Source: an uncultured Eubacteriales bacterium (lineage in GTDB: Bacteria; Bacillota; Clostridia; Christensenellales; Borkfalkiaceae). From it: a stretch of DNA of 64,000 nucleotides. A program made the translations under genes and the position numbers. Below the pieces are notes generated by a model. That model searched no databases, was not told the origin of the DNA, and worked only from the letters and a program-made list of their open reading frames with translations. Every line of letters begins with the position of its first letter. The stretch's first letter is position 1. Shown here piece by piece: positions 46,916-54,293 of the stretch. Location: positions 62,001 to 126,000 of the forward strand of contig UQHL01000002.1 of the NCBI GenBank assembly GCA_900540805.1, read 5' to 3'.

Positions 46916-47548
46916 CTACGTCTCGAAAGCGTTGTAGTATTCTCCGTTTACCGAAATTTTCACCCTGCCCTGCATGCAGTCGGTCAATTTTTCGTCAAAG
47001 CGCCCCGCCTGCGACTTTTTCACGGCGACGCGGAAGGTAACGCCCTCGCCGTAATCGCTCGAAAGGAGGGTACAGGGTTGAGACGAAATAAATTTCCGCG
47101 CGGCGTCCGCCCCCGAATATTCCACCTCAATGCCGTATTCGACGCACATTTCCAGGCTTCGTATTTCCGCCGCCGCGAGATTTTCCGCAGTGCACGACGA
47201 ATACGCGCGCACAAGTCCTCCCGCGCCCAGCTTTACGCCGCCGAAATAGCGCACCACCGCCGCCGCCGTCTCAAACAGCTTTTTGTTTTTGATTACGTCG
47301 AGAATGGGTATCCCCGCCGTGCCCTGCGGCTCGCCGTCGTCGGAAAACCGCTGCAAATTTCCCGCTTTATCCGCGACGAAGGCATAGCAGCAATGCGTGG
47401 CGAGCGGATGCAGGGCTTTGACCTCCGAGAGAAACGCCCTCGCGTCCGCCTCGCTCTCCACATGCGCGGAATAGGTGAGAAAACGTGATTTTTCGATTAT
47501 TTTTTCGCTTTCATGCCGTCCGAAAACGGTAAGCACGGCTTTCTCCAT
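46916..47548 (-). CDS. YigZ/IMPACT family protein
   Basis: 210 residues from the ATG at 47548 (GGAGG upstream), overlapping the tyrS stop by 1 bp less than 25. N-terminal UPF0029 domain with SRFLTYSAHV, THCCYAFV, SDDGEPQGTAGIPIL and VVRYFGGVKLGAGGLVRAY, followed by a DUF1949 domain. In Bacillus the family member is YvyE. Related to the eukaryotic translation modulator IMPACT; the bacterial role is unclear. Confidence 0.92.
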   Translation of the reverse strand: MEKAVLTVFGRHESEKIIEKSRFLTYSAHVESEADARAFLSEVKALHPLATHCCYAFVADKAGNLQRFSDDGEPQGTAGIPILDVIKNKKLFETAAAVVRYFGGVKLGAGGLVRAYSSCTAENLAAAEIRSLEMCVEYGIEVEYSGADAARKFISSQPCTLLSSDYGEGVTFRVAVKKSQAGRFDEKLTDCMQGRVKISVNGEYYNAFET

Positions 47549-47571
47549 TTTTTCCTCCGGCCGCCGATCGA

Positions 47572-48768
47572 TCATTTTACGACGATTTTTATATGCACCT
47601 TTTTCCCCTTATGCAGGACAAATTGTTCCGCGGGCACGGGCATATTGACGTCGGTCACCTTCGTCTCGTCCACGCTGACGCCGCCCTGCTCGATCAGCCG
47701 ACGCGCCTCTCCCTTGGATTTTGCGACCCCCGCGGCGACCATGGCGTCCACCACTGTCTCCGCGCCCGTCACTTCTTTGGTCAAAAGCTCCGCCTCCGAG
47801 CCGCCGAACGCGGCCTGCGCCTGCCGTCTCGCCACGTCCGCTTTCTCCTCGCCGTGCACCTCCTTCGTAAGCTCGTACGCGAGCACCTCTTTCGCGCCGT
47901 TGATCCGCTCGTCCTTGTAGCGGCAGAGCTCTCCGATTTGCTCAAGCGGCAGAAAGGTGAGAAGCTTGAGACACTTTTCCACGTCCTCGTCCGCGGTGTT
48001 GCGCCAGTATTGGTAAAATTCGTAAGGGGTGGTCTTGTTTTCGTCCAGCCACACCGCGCCCTTGGCCGTCTTGCCCATCTTCTTTCCGTCCGAGGTGGTT
48101 AAAAGAGTGAACGTCATGGCGAAAGCGGGCTGCTGTTCCTTGATCCTGATGAGGTTGGCGCCCGCCAGAATATTGCTCCACTGATCGTCGCCGCCGAGCT
48201 CCAACGCGCAGCCGTATTTCCTGTAAAGGACGAGAAAATCGTAGGCCTGCATCAGCATGTAGTTGAATTCGAGGAAGGACAGCCCTCTCTCGAGCCGCTG
48301 CTTGAAACATTCCGCCGTCAGCATTTTATTGACGGAGAAATGCGCGCCGATTTCGCGCAGGAAATCGATATAGTTGAGCTCGAGCAGCCAATCGGCGTTA
48401 TCGACGACGATCGCCGCGTTTTCGCCCTCGAAATCGATAAACCTCGACATCTGCTTTTTGAAACATTCGACGTTGTGCTTCACTGTCTCCCGCGTCATGA
48501 GATTGCGCATGTCCGTGCGCCCCGAGGGGTCTCCGACCATGCCCGTGCCGCCGCCGACCAATACGATGGGCTTATGCCCCGCCTGCTGCATGTGGTGCAT
48601 GGCGACGAGCTGCATAAAATGCCCGACGTGCAGCGAATCCGCCGTAGGGTCGAAACCGATATAGAACGGCACGCTCTCTTTCCCCAGCTTTTCGTAGAGT
48701 TCGTCCTCGAAAACCGTCTGCTTGATAAAGCCCCGCGCGCGAAGTGTGTCCATAACGTTTGTAGCCAT
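47572..48768 (-). CDS. tyrS: Tyrosyl-tRNA synthetase
   Basis: 398 residues. Class I signature SLHVGHF, tyrosine-pocket residues in the [12 protein letters not shown] region, and KMGKT as the KMSKS loop, with a C-terminal S4 domain. Charges tRNA-Tyr. The upstream leader has no recognisable T-box; instead it holds a small Tyr-rich reading frame and a terminator (see 48839-48983). First gene of a minus-strand run. Confidence 0.97.
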   Translation of the reverse strand: MATNVMDTLRARGFIKQTVFEDELYEKLGKESVPFYIGFDPTADSLHVGHFMQLVAMHHMQQAGHKPIVLVGGGTGMVGDPSGRTDMRNLMTRETVKHNVECFKKQMSRFIDFEGENAAIVVDNADWLLELNYIDFLREIGAHFSVNKMLTAECFKQRLERGLSFLEFNYMLMQAYDFLVLYRKYGCALELGGDDQWSNILAGANLIRIKEQQPAFAMTFTLLTTSDGKKMGKTAKGAVWLDENKTTPYEFYQYWRNTADEDVEKCLKLLTFLPLEQIGELCRYKDERINGAKEVLAYELTKEVHGEEKADVARRQAQAAFGGSEAELLTKEVTGAETVVDAMVAAGVAKSKGEARRLIEQGGVSVDETKVTDVNMPVPAEQFVLHKGKKVHIKIVVK

Positions 48769-48832
48769 AAAAAATACTCCTTTGTCCTTTTGCTTTTTTT
48801 ATTCAACGTTTTTCCGTCCCGTTCGGGAAAAC

Positions 48833-48864
48833 AAAAAAGACGGTCTGCGCATACGCAAACCGTC
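48833..48864 (-). terminator. Attenuator terminator of tyrS
   Basis: GACGGT/ACCGTC outer and TGCG/CGCA inner stem (48839-48864) followed by U6 (48833-48838), about 65 bases before the tyrS start. An 8-base segment of the leader peptide frame (48934-48941, GCGTACGC) can pair with GCGTATGC (48849-48856) inside this stem. Confidence 0.8.
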
Positions 48865-48899
48865 GATCCGCCCCTTTGGGTCAAGACTTCTTCACGATT

Positions 48900-48983
48900 T
48901 TACGTACGGCAAATAAACGCACGGCCGCAATAGGCGTACGCATAAATGTTATAACGTCCGTTTTCGTTGAAAAAGTATTTCAT
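48900..48983 (-). CDS. Tyrosine-rich leader peptide of tyrS
   Basis: A 27-codon frame (ATG at 48983, TAA at 48900) with Tyr at 3, 11, 14, 16 and 18; four of the five lie within eight codons (YNIYAYAY). It lies between the tyrS promoter and the attenuator. The -10 box ends 9 bases before ATG and there is no Shine-Dalgarno, so translation would be near-leaderless. A ribosome stalled at Tyr codons for lack of charged tRNA-Tyr could stop the terminator from forming. This is a prediction from sequence; the family of tyrS is usually T-box controlled in Firmicutes. Confidence 0.6.
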   Translation of the reverse strand: MKYFFNENGRYNIYAYAYCGRAFICRT

Positions 48984-48992
48984 GATAATTTT

Positions 48993-49021
48993 AGTTTACT
49001 CTTTTTCCCGCCTTTTGTCAA
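48993..49021 (-). promoter_or_regulatory. Promoter of the tyrS leader transcript
   Basis: TTGACA (49016-49021), 17-bp spacer, TAAACT (48993-48998) on the minus strand. Confidence 0.82.
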
Positions 49022-49056
49022 GCGTTTTTCGGAAAATACTTCTCCTTTTTGCTTTT

Positions 49057-49257
49057 TCAGGCGTATGCCGCGCCGCTCGGGTCCCTTGCCTCCGCTTTCG
49101 TCTCCGCGGGAAACAGCGTCAGAGAAAGAAGCGCCGCCAGCGTCTCCGTCTCCGTGCGGTCCCGAAGCCGCCGCGTAAGCTCCGCATTTACGGCAAAATT
49201 GCGTTCGCGCGCCCTCCGCTCCTCTATTCCCTTTACATAAATATCAAACGTCGTCAT
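49057..49257 (-). CDS. Small hypothetical protein
   Basis: 66 residues, highly charged helical sequence (EERRARERNFAVNAELTRRLRDRTETE) with an Ala/Pro-rich end. No family recognised. Support for a real gene: AAGGAG 8 bases before ATG and an extended -10 element (TGCTATAAT, 49291-49299) upstream. It is divergent from the WYL regulator and could be its target. Confidence 0.55.
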   Translation of the reverse strand: MTTFDIYVKGIEERRARERNFAVNAELTRRLRDRTETETLAALLSLTLFPAETKAEARDPSGAAYA

Positions 49258-49307
49258 GCCTTTTCTCCTTCGTCTCTATCTTATGCGCCTATTATAGCAT
49301 AAATAAC

Positions 49308-49336
49308 TTGACAAACGCGCGCAGGTATTATAAAAT
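49308..49336 (+). promoter_or_regulatory. Promoter of the WYL regulator gene
   Basis: TTGACA (49308-49313), 17-bp spacer, TAAAAT (49331-49336), 37 bp before ATG. Confidence 0.78.
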
Positions 49337-49373
49337 AGTTTTGAGAAAATGCAATTTTTTTGAGGAGAAAAGC

Positions 49374-50303
49374 ATGAAATACGAAATATTGACGGACATT
49401 TTATTCGAATTGTTGTCCAAGCGCAAGGTGACGGCACGCTATCTGGCCGAAAAGCATGCGACTTCCGAGCGTACGATTTATCGCTATCTCGATATTCTGG
49501 CGGTTTCGGTGCCCTTGCAGATCCAGCGGGGAAGAAACGGCGGAGTTTTCATTTCCGATTCCTATAAGCTGCCCGTCAACTTTATGACCAAGGAGGAATA
49601 CGGCGCGGCGATAGAGGCGCTCGGCGCGATGTATTCCCAATTGCCCGAGGAACGGTTTCTCGCCGCCAGGCGCAAGCTTTCCGCGCAGGCGAAATCGGAG
49701 AGCCGCGATCTCACGCTGTCGGGCACCGTGGGGACTATTCTCGTTGACAGCGGCACCTGGGGCGACACCCGCAGTTTTTCCGAAAAGCTTCGTTTGTTTG
49801 AAGGGTGTATCCGCGATTGTGCGGTGCTGGAGGTCGATTATAATTCCCGCATGGGCGAGCATACCCACCGCAGAATCGAACCGCACGTGCTCGTGTTTAA
49901 GCAAAGCGTGTGGTACGTCTATGCGTTTTGCCGAAAAAAGCGCGCCTTTCGGCTGTTCCGATTGGGGCGAATCTCCACCGCCGTACTGACGGGAGAAAAG
50001 TTTATCCGCCGCCCCTTCCGCCGCGAGGATATCCCCCTCAACTATTGGACGGACGAAACCTCGTCGGTCGATGTGCGCCTGGAGGTGAGCGAGGAGGCCT
50101 TTGCCGACGTTCAGGATTGGCTCGGCGGCGAAAACCTGCGCCGAACCGACGAAAAGTGGTATGCGGACGTGCGCCTGCCCGACGACAGCGTCCTTATCCG
50201 CAAAATCGTGAGCTTCGGGGACGCGGTTAAGGTGCTGTTTCCCGAAAGCGTGCGGCAGAAGGTGCGGGAAACGGCCGAAAAAATCGCCCTCTTGTATCGA
50301 TAA
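49374..50303 (+). CDS. HTH and WYL domain transcriptional regulator
   Basis: 309 residues from the ATG at 49374 (GAGGAG 7 bases upstream). N-terminal HTH_11 (LLSKRKVTARYLAEKHATSERTIYRYL), a linker, then a WYL domain (RRIEPHVLVFKQSVWYVYAFCRKKRAFRLFRLGRI) and a WCX-like C-terminal part. WYL domains sense small ligands or nucleic acids. Probable regulator of itself and of the divergent small gene; the ligand is unknown. Confidence 0.9.
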   Translation: MKYEILTDILFELLSKRKVTARYLAEKHATSERTIYRYLDILAVSVPLQIQRGRNGGVFISDSYKLPVNFMTKEEYGAAIEALGAMYSQLPEERFLAARRKLSAQAKSESRDLTLSGTVGTILVDSGTWGDTRSFSEKLRLFEGCIRDCAVLEVDYNSRMGEHTHRRIEPHVLVFKQSVWYVYAFCRKKRAFRLFRLGRISTAVLTGEKFIRRPFRREDIPLNYWTDETSSVDVRLEVSEEAFADVQDWLGGENLRRTDEKWYADVRLPDDSVLIRKIVSFGDAVKVLFPESVRQKVRETAEKIALLYR

Positions 50304-50390
50304 ATACGCATAACCGCGGCTTCCGCCGTCTATAATAATATGTACCGTTTTCCGAAAGCGGCGCAAAAAATCGACGGCGGAGGGCTATCC

Positions 50391-51422
50391 ATGAAAAAGA
50401 TACTGTTTACAGGCGGCGGCAGCGCGGGACACGTCGTGCCCAATATCGCGCTCATCGAGGCGGTAAGGGACGAAGCGGACGTGTGCTATATGGGTACGGA
50501 CGGCCCCGAAAAGGGATTGATCGTGCCCCTCAAAATTCCCTATTGGGAAATTTCCTGCCCGAAATTTATCCGTTCCTTTTCCTTCCGCAATCTGAAAATC
50601 CCCGCCGAATTTTTGCGCGCGGAAAAAAAGGCGACGGAGGGACTGAAGGCCTTCCGTCCCGACGTCGTATTTTCCAAGGGCGGCTACGTTGCCCTGCCCG
50701 TCGTATTTGCGGCCAAAAAACTGAAAATCCCCTGTCTCACCCACGAGAGCGATCTTTCCCCGGGGCTGGCCAATCGTCTGATGGCGAAAAAATGCCGCTA
50801 CCTGCTCACCTCCTTCCCCGAGACGGCGGATAAGTTCAAAAACGGCAAATACTGCGGCTCTCCTTTGAGAAAACAACTGTTCGAGGGCCGCCGCGCGGAA
50901 GCATTGAAAAAGTACGGCCTGCCCGCGGGCCGCAAGACGCTGCTCGTGTTCGGCGGCGGCAGCGGCAGCCGCGCCATCAACGACGCGTTGCGTAAAAACG
51001 TCTCCCGGCTTTGCAAAAAATACAACGTCCTGCACCTCTGCGGCAAGGGCAACGCCGTGGAAAGCAATATCCCCCACTATGTGCAGAAAGAATTTGAAAC
51101 GGATATGGCAAGCGCCTATGCCGCGGCGGATCTCGTCGTTTCGCGCGCGGGCAGCAATACGATTTTTGAAATCCTCGCCCTGAAAAAGCCCGCGATTCTC
51201 ATTCCGCTGGAGGGCCAGACGCGGGGCGACCAGGCGCAGAACGCCGCCTATTTTCAACAAAAACATCTCTGCCGCGTGCTCAAACAGTCCGAAGCGGACT
51301 TTCTCCCCGAGGCCATCGAGGACGCTCTGACGGATACGGAGCTGATCTCCGCGCTGGCCGTGTCCGATTTTTCGAGCGGGAATGCAAATATCCTGCATGA
51401 AATCCGTCGTTTTTTGGTGTAG
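50391..51422 (+). CDS. murG: MurG-like UDP-GlcNAc transferase
   Basis: 343 residues from the ATG at 50391 (GGAGGG upstream). GT28 fold: GGGSAGHVVPNIAL at 8-21, HESDLSPGLANRL, a second-domain GGGSGSRAIN, and the nucleotide site VVSRAGSNTIFEILAL with LIPLEGQTRGDQ. MurG adds GlcNAc to lipid I in peptidoglycan synthesis. It lies outside any mur/dcw cluster and beside yunB, so it may be a second copy used in sporulation, an inference from position. Confidence 0.88.
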   Translation: MKKILFTGGGSAGHVVPNIALIEAVRDEADVCYMGTDGPEKGLIVPLKIPYWEISCPKFIRSFSFRNLKIPAEFLRAEKKATEGLKAFRPDVVFSKGGYVALPVVFAAKKLKIPCLTHESDLSPGLANRLMAKKCRYLLTSFPETADKFKNGKYCGSPLRKQLFEGRRAEALKKYGLPAGRKTLLVFGGGSGSRAINDALRKNVSRLCKKYNVLHLCGKGNAVESNIPHYVQKEFETDMASAYAAADLVVSRAGSNTIFEILALKKPAILIPLEGQTRGDQAQNAAYFQQKHLCRVLKQSEADFLPEAIEDALTDTELISALAVSDFSSGNANILHEIRRFLV

Positions 51423-51425
51423 GCG

Positions 51426-52145
51426 ATGAAACGGCGCTTTGTGTGCGCGGACGGCGGAGAATACATACTCGACACGCCCGAACCGCGTTATTTGAGAAAA
51501 AAGAGAAGGAAAAAGACGATTGCCGCCGTCGTTCTTTCCGTGTGCCTGCTGGTCATAGGCGCGGCCGTTTATTTTCAGAGGAACGTCACCAAGGTGCTGA
51601 TTGCAATCAGTGAAGCGACAATGCGTTCGTTCACCACCGTTGCGATAAACGACGCCATTTATTACACGCTGAGCGACGGGGTTCGTTATGAAGATCTCGT
51701 CAGTATCGAAAGGAGCGAGGCGGGCGCGATCACGGCGGTGTCGGCCAACGCACTGAAAATCAATAAAATCGCACGCGACGCGGCATCGATTTCGCAGGCG
51801 AACCTCAAAAATTTAAGTCTCAACGGAATCCCCGTTCCGCTCGGCGCCCTGACGGGAATCGAGGCTTTGGCGGGTTTCGGGCCGAGAATACATATCCGTA
51901 TCATTCCCGTCAGCAGCGTCACCTGCGCCTTTTCCTCGGATTTCGAAAGCGTGGGGATCAATCAGACGAAGCACTCCGTCTATCTCAACGTAGTGGCGGA
52001 CATCAGCATCGTCATGCCGTCCAAAACGGAAAAAATCGCCGTCACGACGGACATTCTCGTGTGCGACTGCGTGCTGGTGGGCGCAATCCCCGACGTCTAT
52101 CTGCAAGGAGATATTTTTGGGAAGCATATGGGGCTTACGCCGTAA
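51426..52145 (+). CDS. yunB: Sporulation protein YunB
   Basis: 239 residues. A basic N-terminus, one membrane helix (about 31-51), then an extracytoplasmic domain with AINDAIYYTL, VSANALKINKI and PLGALTGIEALAGFGPRI, the YunB pattern. Needed for efficient spore formation in Bacillus. It starts 4 bases after murG, suggesting an operon. One of two sporulation genes in the window. Confidence 0.93.
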   Translation: MKRRFVCADGGEYILDTPEPRYLRKKRRKKTIAAVVLSVCLLVIGAAVYFQRNVTKVLIAISEATMRSFTTVAINDAIYYTLSDGVRYEDLVSIERSEAGAITAVSANALKINKIARDAASISQANLKNLSLNGIPVPLGALTGIEALAGFGPRIHIRIIPVSSVTCAFSSDFESVGINQTKHSVYLNVVADISIVMPSKTEKIAVTTDILVCDCVLVGAIPDVYLQGDIFGKHMGLTP

Positions 52146-52150
52146 AATAA

Positions 52151-52181
52151 AACCCTCCGTAAAATTTACGGAGGGTTTTTT
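52151..52181. terminator. Terminator after yunB
   Basis: AACCCTCCGTAAA/TTTACGGAGGGTT stem with T6; serves convergent yunB and the XRE gene. Confidence 0.9.
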
Positions 52182-52185
52182 CTGT

Positions 52186-52398
52186 TCAGTAAGTATCGGT
52201 CAGCCCGAGAAAGTAATCGGCAGGAATATTAAAAGAACGGGCAATCTTTTTTAAGGTGTCATAATTAGGTTTAGCTTTACCCTTCAGCCATTCGCTTACC
52301 TGACTTGGCTTAACCCCTATCTTCTCTGCAAACTGTTTTTGATTTATGTCTTGTTCCTTCAAAAACTCTGTAAGGATTTCTACAAATTCTTTTTCCAT
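52186..52398 (-). CDS. XRE-family HTH regulator A
   Basis: 70 residues from the ATG at 52398: FLKEQDINQKQFAEKIGVKPSQVSEWLKG, then KKIARSFNIPADYFLGLTD. It is a close paralogue of regulator B (52508-52720). TATAAT lies exactly 6 bases before ATG and no ribosome site exists, which indicates a leaderless mRNA. Two palindromes TAGAATTTTCTA lie 42 and 73 bp upstream. Probable self-repressing regulator. Confidence 0.87.
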   Translation of the reverse strand: MEKEFVEILTEFLKEQDINQKQFAEKIGVKPSQVSEWLKGKAKPNYDTLKKIARSFNIPADYFLGLTDTY

Positions 52399-52404
52399 AT
52401 TTAG

Positions 52405-52410
52405 ATTATA
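52405..52410 (-). promoter_or_regulatory. Minus-10 element of XRE A, 6 bp before ATG
   Basis: TATAAT with a TTTACA-like box about 19 bp upstream. The spacing to ATG implies a leaderless transcript. Confidence 0.6.
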
Positions 52411-52439
52411 TAAAGTTTCTTCTAAAATATGTAAAAAAG

Positions 52440-52482
52440 TAGAATTTTCTACCAAAATTTCATTGACAGATAGAATTTTCTA
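52440..52482. promoter_or_regulatory. Two palindromic operators upstream of XRE A
   Basis: TAGAATTTTCTA at 52440-52451 and again at 52471-52482, centres 31 bp apart (about three helical turns). The same 12-bp class (TAGAANNTTCTA) occurs at 52733-52744 and 52762-52773. Confidence 0.6.
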
Positions 52483-52507
52483 TGTTATACTTTTACAGAA
52501 AATAATT

Positions 52508-52720
52508 TCAATAGCCGTCTGTAATTCCTAAAAAATAATCGGCCGATATGTTAAAAGCCAAGCATATCCTTTTCAACGTATGATAATTAGGAGTCGCTTT
52601 ATCTTTTAGCCATTCGCTCACTTGACTTGGCGAAACGCCTATCTTATACGCAAAGTCTTTTTGTTTCATGCCTTCCCCTTTCAAAAATTCGGACAATATG
52701 TCGCTAAATTTCGTATTCAT
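52508..52720 (-). CDS. XRE-family HTH regulator B
   Basis: 70 residues: FLKGEGMKQKDFAYKIGVSPSQVSEWLKD and LAFNISADYFLGITDGY. Paralogue of regulator A in tandem. TATAAT (52727-52732) lies exactly 6 bases before ATG with no ribosome site. A TAGAAGTTTCTA palindrome overlaps its core promoter spacer, so self-repression is likely. Divergent from the membrane-protein gene at 52802. Confidence 0.87.
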   Translation of the reverse strand: MNTKFSDILSEFLKGEGMKQKDFAYKIGVSPSQVSEWLKDKATPNYHTLKRICLAFNISADYFLGITDGY

Positions 52721-52726
52721 AATGTC

Positions 52727-52773
52727 ATTATATAGAAGTTTCTACTTTATTTGTAAAAAATTAGAAAATTCTA
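52727..52773. promoter_or_regulatory. Divergent control region with two palindromic operators
   Basis: Contains the -10 box of XRE B (52727-52732), TAGAAGTTTCTA (52733-52744) and TAGAAAATTCTA (52762-52773), 29 bp apart. It lies between XRE B and the membrane-protein gene and could control both. Confidence 0.6.
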
Positions 52774-52801
52774 CTTTCTTAAAACTTGGAGGTATTTTTA
52801 T

Positions 52802-53290
52802 ATGAAAGAATCAGACAAAACAGAAGAAACTCTAGAAGATCTTTTAGCCGAAGAAAATAAGCGCTTGATAAATTACGGCGTCCAGCCTGTCCTCGCGGCC
52901 TTTTTCACCTTTCTTTTCTTTCTTTTTATGGGACTTCTGCTTTTTCTTTCGGGAATGAGCTGGTTTTCCCTTTTTCCACCCGTTTTGGGGGCGGCCGTTT
53001 CCGTTCTTCTCTATTTTCTGTTAAAAAATTACTTATTTTTTCAAATGTTATCCCTCGACATGTTCGGGTTGCTTCTCAGTCACGAAAAGTCGTGCTCATT
53101 GAGATTGGACGAGCTGAAAGCGCACGCCGACTTACTGGTAACCGCTCAAAAACGTATCATCGCCCTCCTCCACACGGAAAAAGAGGAAGACGATTTCGAG
53201 GAAATTTACGACGACGCGATGAAGGAGAGAATGCGAAAAAGATTAAACGCCATCATCGAAAGGCTGGAAAAAGAGAAAAAAGTTGACTGA
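52802..53290 (+). CDS. Membrane protein next to XRE regulators
   Basis: 162 residues. An acidic N-terminus, two hydrophobic helices (about 25-45 and 52-74), then a cytoplasmic charged helical tail (KEEDDFEEIYDDAMKERMRKRLNAIIERLEKEKK) likely to form a coiled coil. No family recognised. Strong GGAGG before ATG, unlike the leaderless regulators. Sharing of the palindromic operators suggests it is controlled by XRE B. Confidence 0.75.
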   Translation: MKESDKTEETLEDLLAEENKRLINYGVQPVLAAFFTFLFFLFMGLLLFLSGMSWFSLFPPVLGAAVSVLLYFLLKNYLFFQMLSLDMFGLLLSHEKSCSLRLDELKAHADLLVTAQKRIIALLHTEKEEDDFEEIYDDAMKERMRKRLNAIIERLEKEKKVD

Positions 53291-53293
53291 CAG

Positions 53294-53325
53294 AAAAACG
53301 GACCTCTCTGCGAGGTCCGTTTTTT
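53294..53325. terminator. Bidirectional terminator
   Basis: ACGGACCTC/GAGGTCCGT stem flanked by A5 and T6 between convergent genes. Confidence 0.9.
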
Positions 53326-53708
53326 CAGTTCTTTTTACTTTTGGATTTGAAGATAAGCGCCATGATAAACGAGAAAATCACGGCCGCGCTTATGCCCGCG
53401 CTCGCCGCCGCCAAGGCGCCCGTAAACGCTCCGAAAAGCCCCTTTTGCGAGCCGCGGATCGCGCCGTTGGCCAGCAGATATCCAAACCCCGAAATGGGTA
53501 CCGTGGCGCCTGCGCCCGCAAAGTCCACGAGATACTGATACAGGCCGAGGCCTTGCAAAACCACCCCCGCCAGCATGAAATAGACCAATATCTTGCCCGC
53601 CGTCCAGTCGGTGAAATTAATGATGATCTGTGCAATTGTGCAAATCAGCCCCCCGACGACAAACGCCTTCGCAAACATAAAAATAATTTCCCAATATTGT
53701 GCAAACAT
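53325..53708 (-). CDS. spoVAE: Stage V sporulation protein AE (SpoVAE)
   Basis: 127 residues with about four membrane helices; FVVGGLICTIAQIIIN, VDFAGAGATVPISGFGYLLANG and FGAFTGALAAASAGISAAV match SpoVAEb. SpoVA proteins form the channel for dipicolinic acid in spores. The usual partners spoVAC and spoVAD are not in the window, so it is isolated here. Its start region has no clear sigma-A promoter, as expected for a forespore gene. Confidence 0.93.
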   Translation of the reverse strand: MFAQYWEIIFMFAKAFVVGGLICTIAQIIINFTDWTAGKILVYFMLAGVVLQGLGLYQYLVDFAGAGATVPISGFGYLLANGAIRGSQKGLFGAFTGALAAASAGISAAVIFSFIMALIFKSKSKKN

Positions 53709-53843
53709 ACCTTTCCCCTTTTTCGGACCTTGCCGAGCCGCGCGCCGCAGCGATCGGAGCCATTATATTTTTAATATTTCGACAAGAGAAGTTTGTGCAT
53801 CGCGGAAAAAAATATTCCGTAAAAGCCCGATAATCCTTTCCAT

Positions 53844-53889
53844 AAAAAAAACTTGTTCGAGAACTCTTGACAAGCTTCCCAAACAAGTT
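53844..53889 (-). terminator. Terminator of the BMC operon
   Basis: AACTTGTT/AACAAGTT outer stem with an inner GGGAA/TTCTC part, followed on the minus strand by U7. It lies 50 bases after the stop of the McdB-like gene and closes the microcompartment transcript. The gap 53709-53939 holds nothing else recognised. Confidence 0.7.
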
Positions 53890-53939
53890 AAAAAACCATT
53901 TTTCGAAAGAATTATTTTACGGAAAGAAATTTTTTTCGG

Positions 53940-54293
53940 TCAAAGCAGCCAATAAGGCATTTCTCCGCCAAGCTCCACCCGCTCGAAACCGTTCTTTTCG
54001 TTTTTAGCGGCCTTTGCGGTTCTCCGTTTCGGCGCGCCGACTGTCGGAGAAGCGGCCGCCGTCTCCTCCTTGACGGGCTTTTCCTTTACGGGACGGCCCC
54101 TTCTGCGCTTTGCAGGCTCGGCGGATGTCATTTTCGCTTCGGGCAACGTTTCCGCAGCTGCGGCGGGCGCGGCTTTCTGTTCGGAAAGCGCGGGTTCGGC
54201 GACGATACTGTTTTCCATATCGGGCGCGCTACTCGCCACGTTGGAATAACCGTTGTTTTCTACTCTTTTGATCGCATTTTTACCTATCGGCAT
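53940..54293 (-). CDS. Small disordered AT-hook-like protein, candidate McdB partner
   Basis: 117 residues, low complexity, rich in Ala, Lys, Glu and Pro. It contains an AT-hook-like RRRGRPVKEKP (about 63-73) and a second basic patch (PKRRTAKAAK), and ends in a hydrophobic motif EMPYWLL with a lone Trp near the C-terminus. Its start overlaps the end of parA by 14 bases, so the two are translationally coupled. McdB-type adaptors of carboxysomes are small, disordered proteins encoded beside a ParA-type McdA, and alpha-type McdB is reported to need a C-terminal Trp. Last gene of the BMC operon. Alternative: a DNA-binding ParB substitute. Confidence 0.7.
   Translation of the reverse strand: MPIGKNAIKRVENNGYSNVASSAPDMENSIVAEPALSEQKAAPAAAAETLPEAKMTSAEPAKRRRGRPVKEKPVKEETAAASPTVGAPKRRTAKAAKNEKNGFERVELGGEMPYWLL

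Noticed and set aside
48769..49000. T-box riboswitch upstream of tyrS
   Set aside because: No AGGGTGGNACCGCG-like antiterminator or specifier-loop layout could be found; a Tyr-rich leader peptide explains the region better.
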